Assembly: GCA_019689615.1 (NCBI GenBank)
Contig: JADGHD010000376.1
Coordinates: 1-5,372, forward strand
DNA length: 5,372 nucleotides
Reading direction: 5' to 3'
Source: Frankia sp.
GTDB lineage: Bacteria > Actinomycetota > Actinomycetes > Frankiales > Frankiaceae
Position numbers and translations under genes: made by a program
Part shown: piece by piece, positions 5,231 through 5,372 of the stretch
How the letters are laid out: the number at the start of each line of letters is the position of its first letter
Position numbering within the stretch: the stretch's first letter is position 1
The notes under the pieces: generated by a model
The model's input: the letters and a program-made list of their open reading frames with translations, nothing else
Databases searched by the model: none
Told to the model about the DNA's origin: nothing

Positions 5231-5372
5231 TGCCTGCAATACCCGGCTGTCCGGTCCGCGGAGTCCCCAGCGAGCCGATACCTGGCCGGTGATGCGGGCG
5301 GTGTGACGAATTGGCGGCGACGCCCCCGCCATGGCGGAGGAAACGGGTACGGGCAGGGCGGGTGTCCGGGGC

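Larger units (their letters stand above)
4955..5372. other. Upstream region of ispD without an identified gene
   Basis: Apart from the doubtful small ORF, I recognise no protein, tRNA or other RNA here. Several frames are open on the minus strand, but none shows a known domain. On the plus strand an ATG at 5331 begins 14 codons (MAEETGTG...) running off the right edge; it lacks a clear ribosome site and cannot be judged. Candidate signals are TAGGGT (5147-5142, minus strand), a hairpin at 4994-5012 and a palindrome at 5219-5230. The ispD promoter most likely lies in this stretch. Confidence 0.5.

Noticed and set aside
5147..5372. Possible C-terminus of a carD gene on the minus strand
   Set aside because: carD was expected upstream of ispD from mycobacterial gene order, so all three minus frames were read to the right edge. 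None resembles the CarD C-terminus.
5331..5372. Start of a plus-strand gene at ATG 5331
   Set aside because: Only 14 codons are visible, with no clear ribosome site or recognisable sequence, so it cannot be supported as a gene from this window.
1..5372. CRISPR arrays, tRNA or rRNA genes, insertion sequences, attachment sites
   Set aside because: No regularly spaced identical repeats, tRNA-like folds with a GTTCRA-type arm, transposase motifs or terminal inverted repeats with target duplications were seen.

Overview
The window is very GC-rich, its codons mostly end in G or C, and its proteins look actinobacterial. The order ispD, ispF, cysS is a known actinobacterial arrangement; mycobacteria have carD, ispD, ispF, cysS. 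Frankia or a close relative is my best guess, but the sequence alone does not prove the genus.

Layout: (1) Positions 2-1384, plus strand, hold the 3' part of a gene for a protein with a long Gly/Tyr/Asp/Arg low-complexity N-terminal region, a four-cysteine zinc ribbon and a C-terminal FHA domain. Its start lies left of the window. (2) Positions 1385-1597 are a convergent intergenic region with three hairpins, the best being a 16-bp perfect stem suited to terminating from both sides. (3) The minus strand then carries, in transcription order, ispD (4954-4247), ispF (4250-3756), a small PPOX/F420-type flavin-fold protein (3593-3201) and cysS (3079-1598). (4) Positions 4955-5372, upstream of ispD, hold no gene I can identify with confidence. 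One small open frame there ends in a GTGA overlap with the ispD start.

Function: IspD and IspF catalyse the third and fifth steps of the MEP (non-mevalonate) isoprenoid pathway. Their ATGA overlap indicates translational coupling. CysRS charges tRNA-Cys and seems to have its own start region with a leaderless-type -10 element. The PPOX protein between ispF and cysS is probably a cofactor-dependent oxidoreductase or cofactor-binding protein of unknown substrate. The convergent FHA protein probably reads Ser/Thr phosphorylation signals; no kinase is visible here.

The most unusual feature is the N-terminal region of the FHA protein. It is a Gly/Tyr/Arg-rich, probably disordered tract resembling sequences that drive condensate formation in eukaryotic RNA-binding proteins. 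The rest is mainly conserved housekeeping content with a few candidate regulatory sites.
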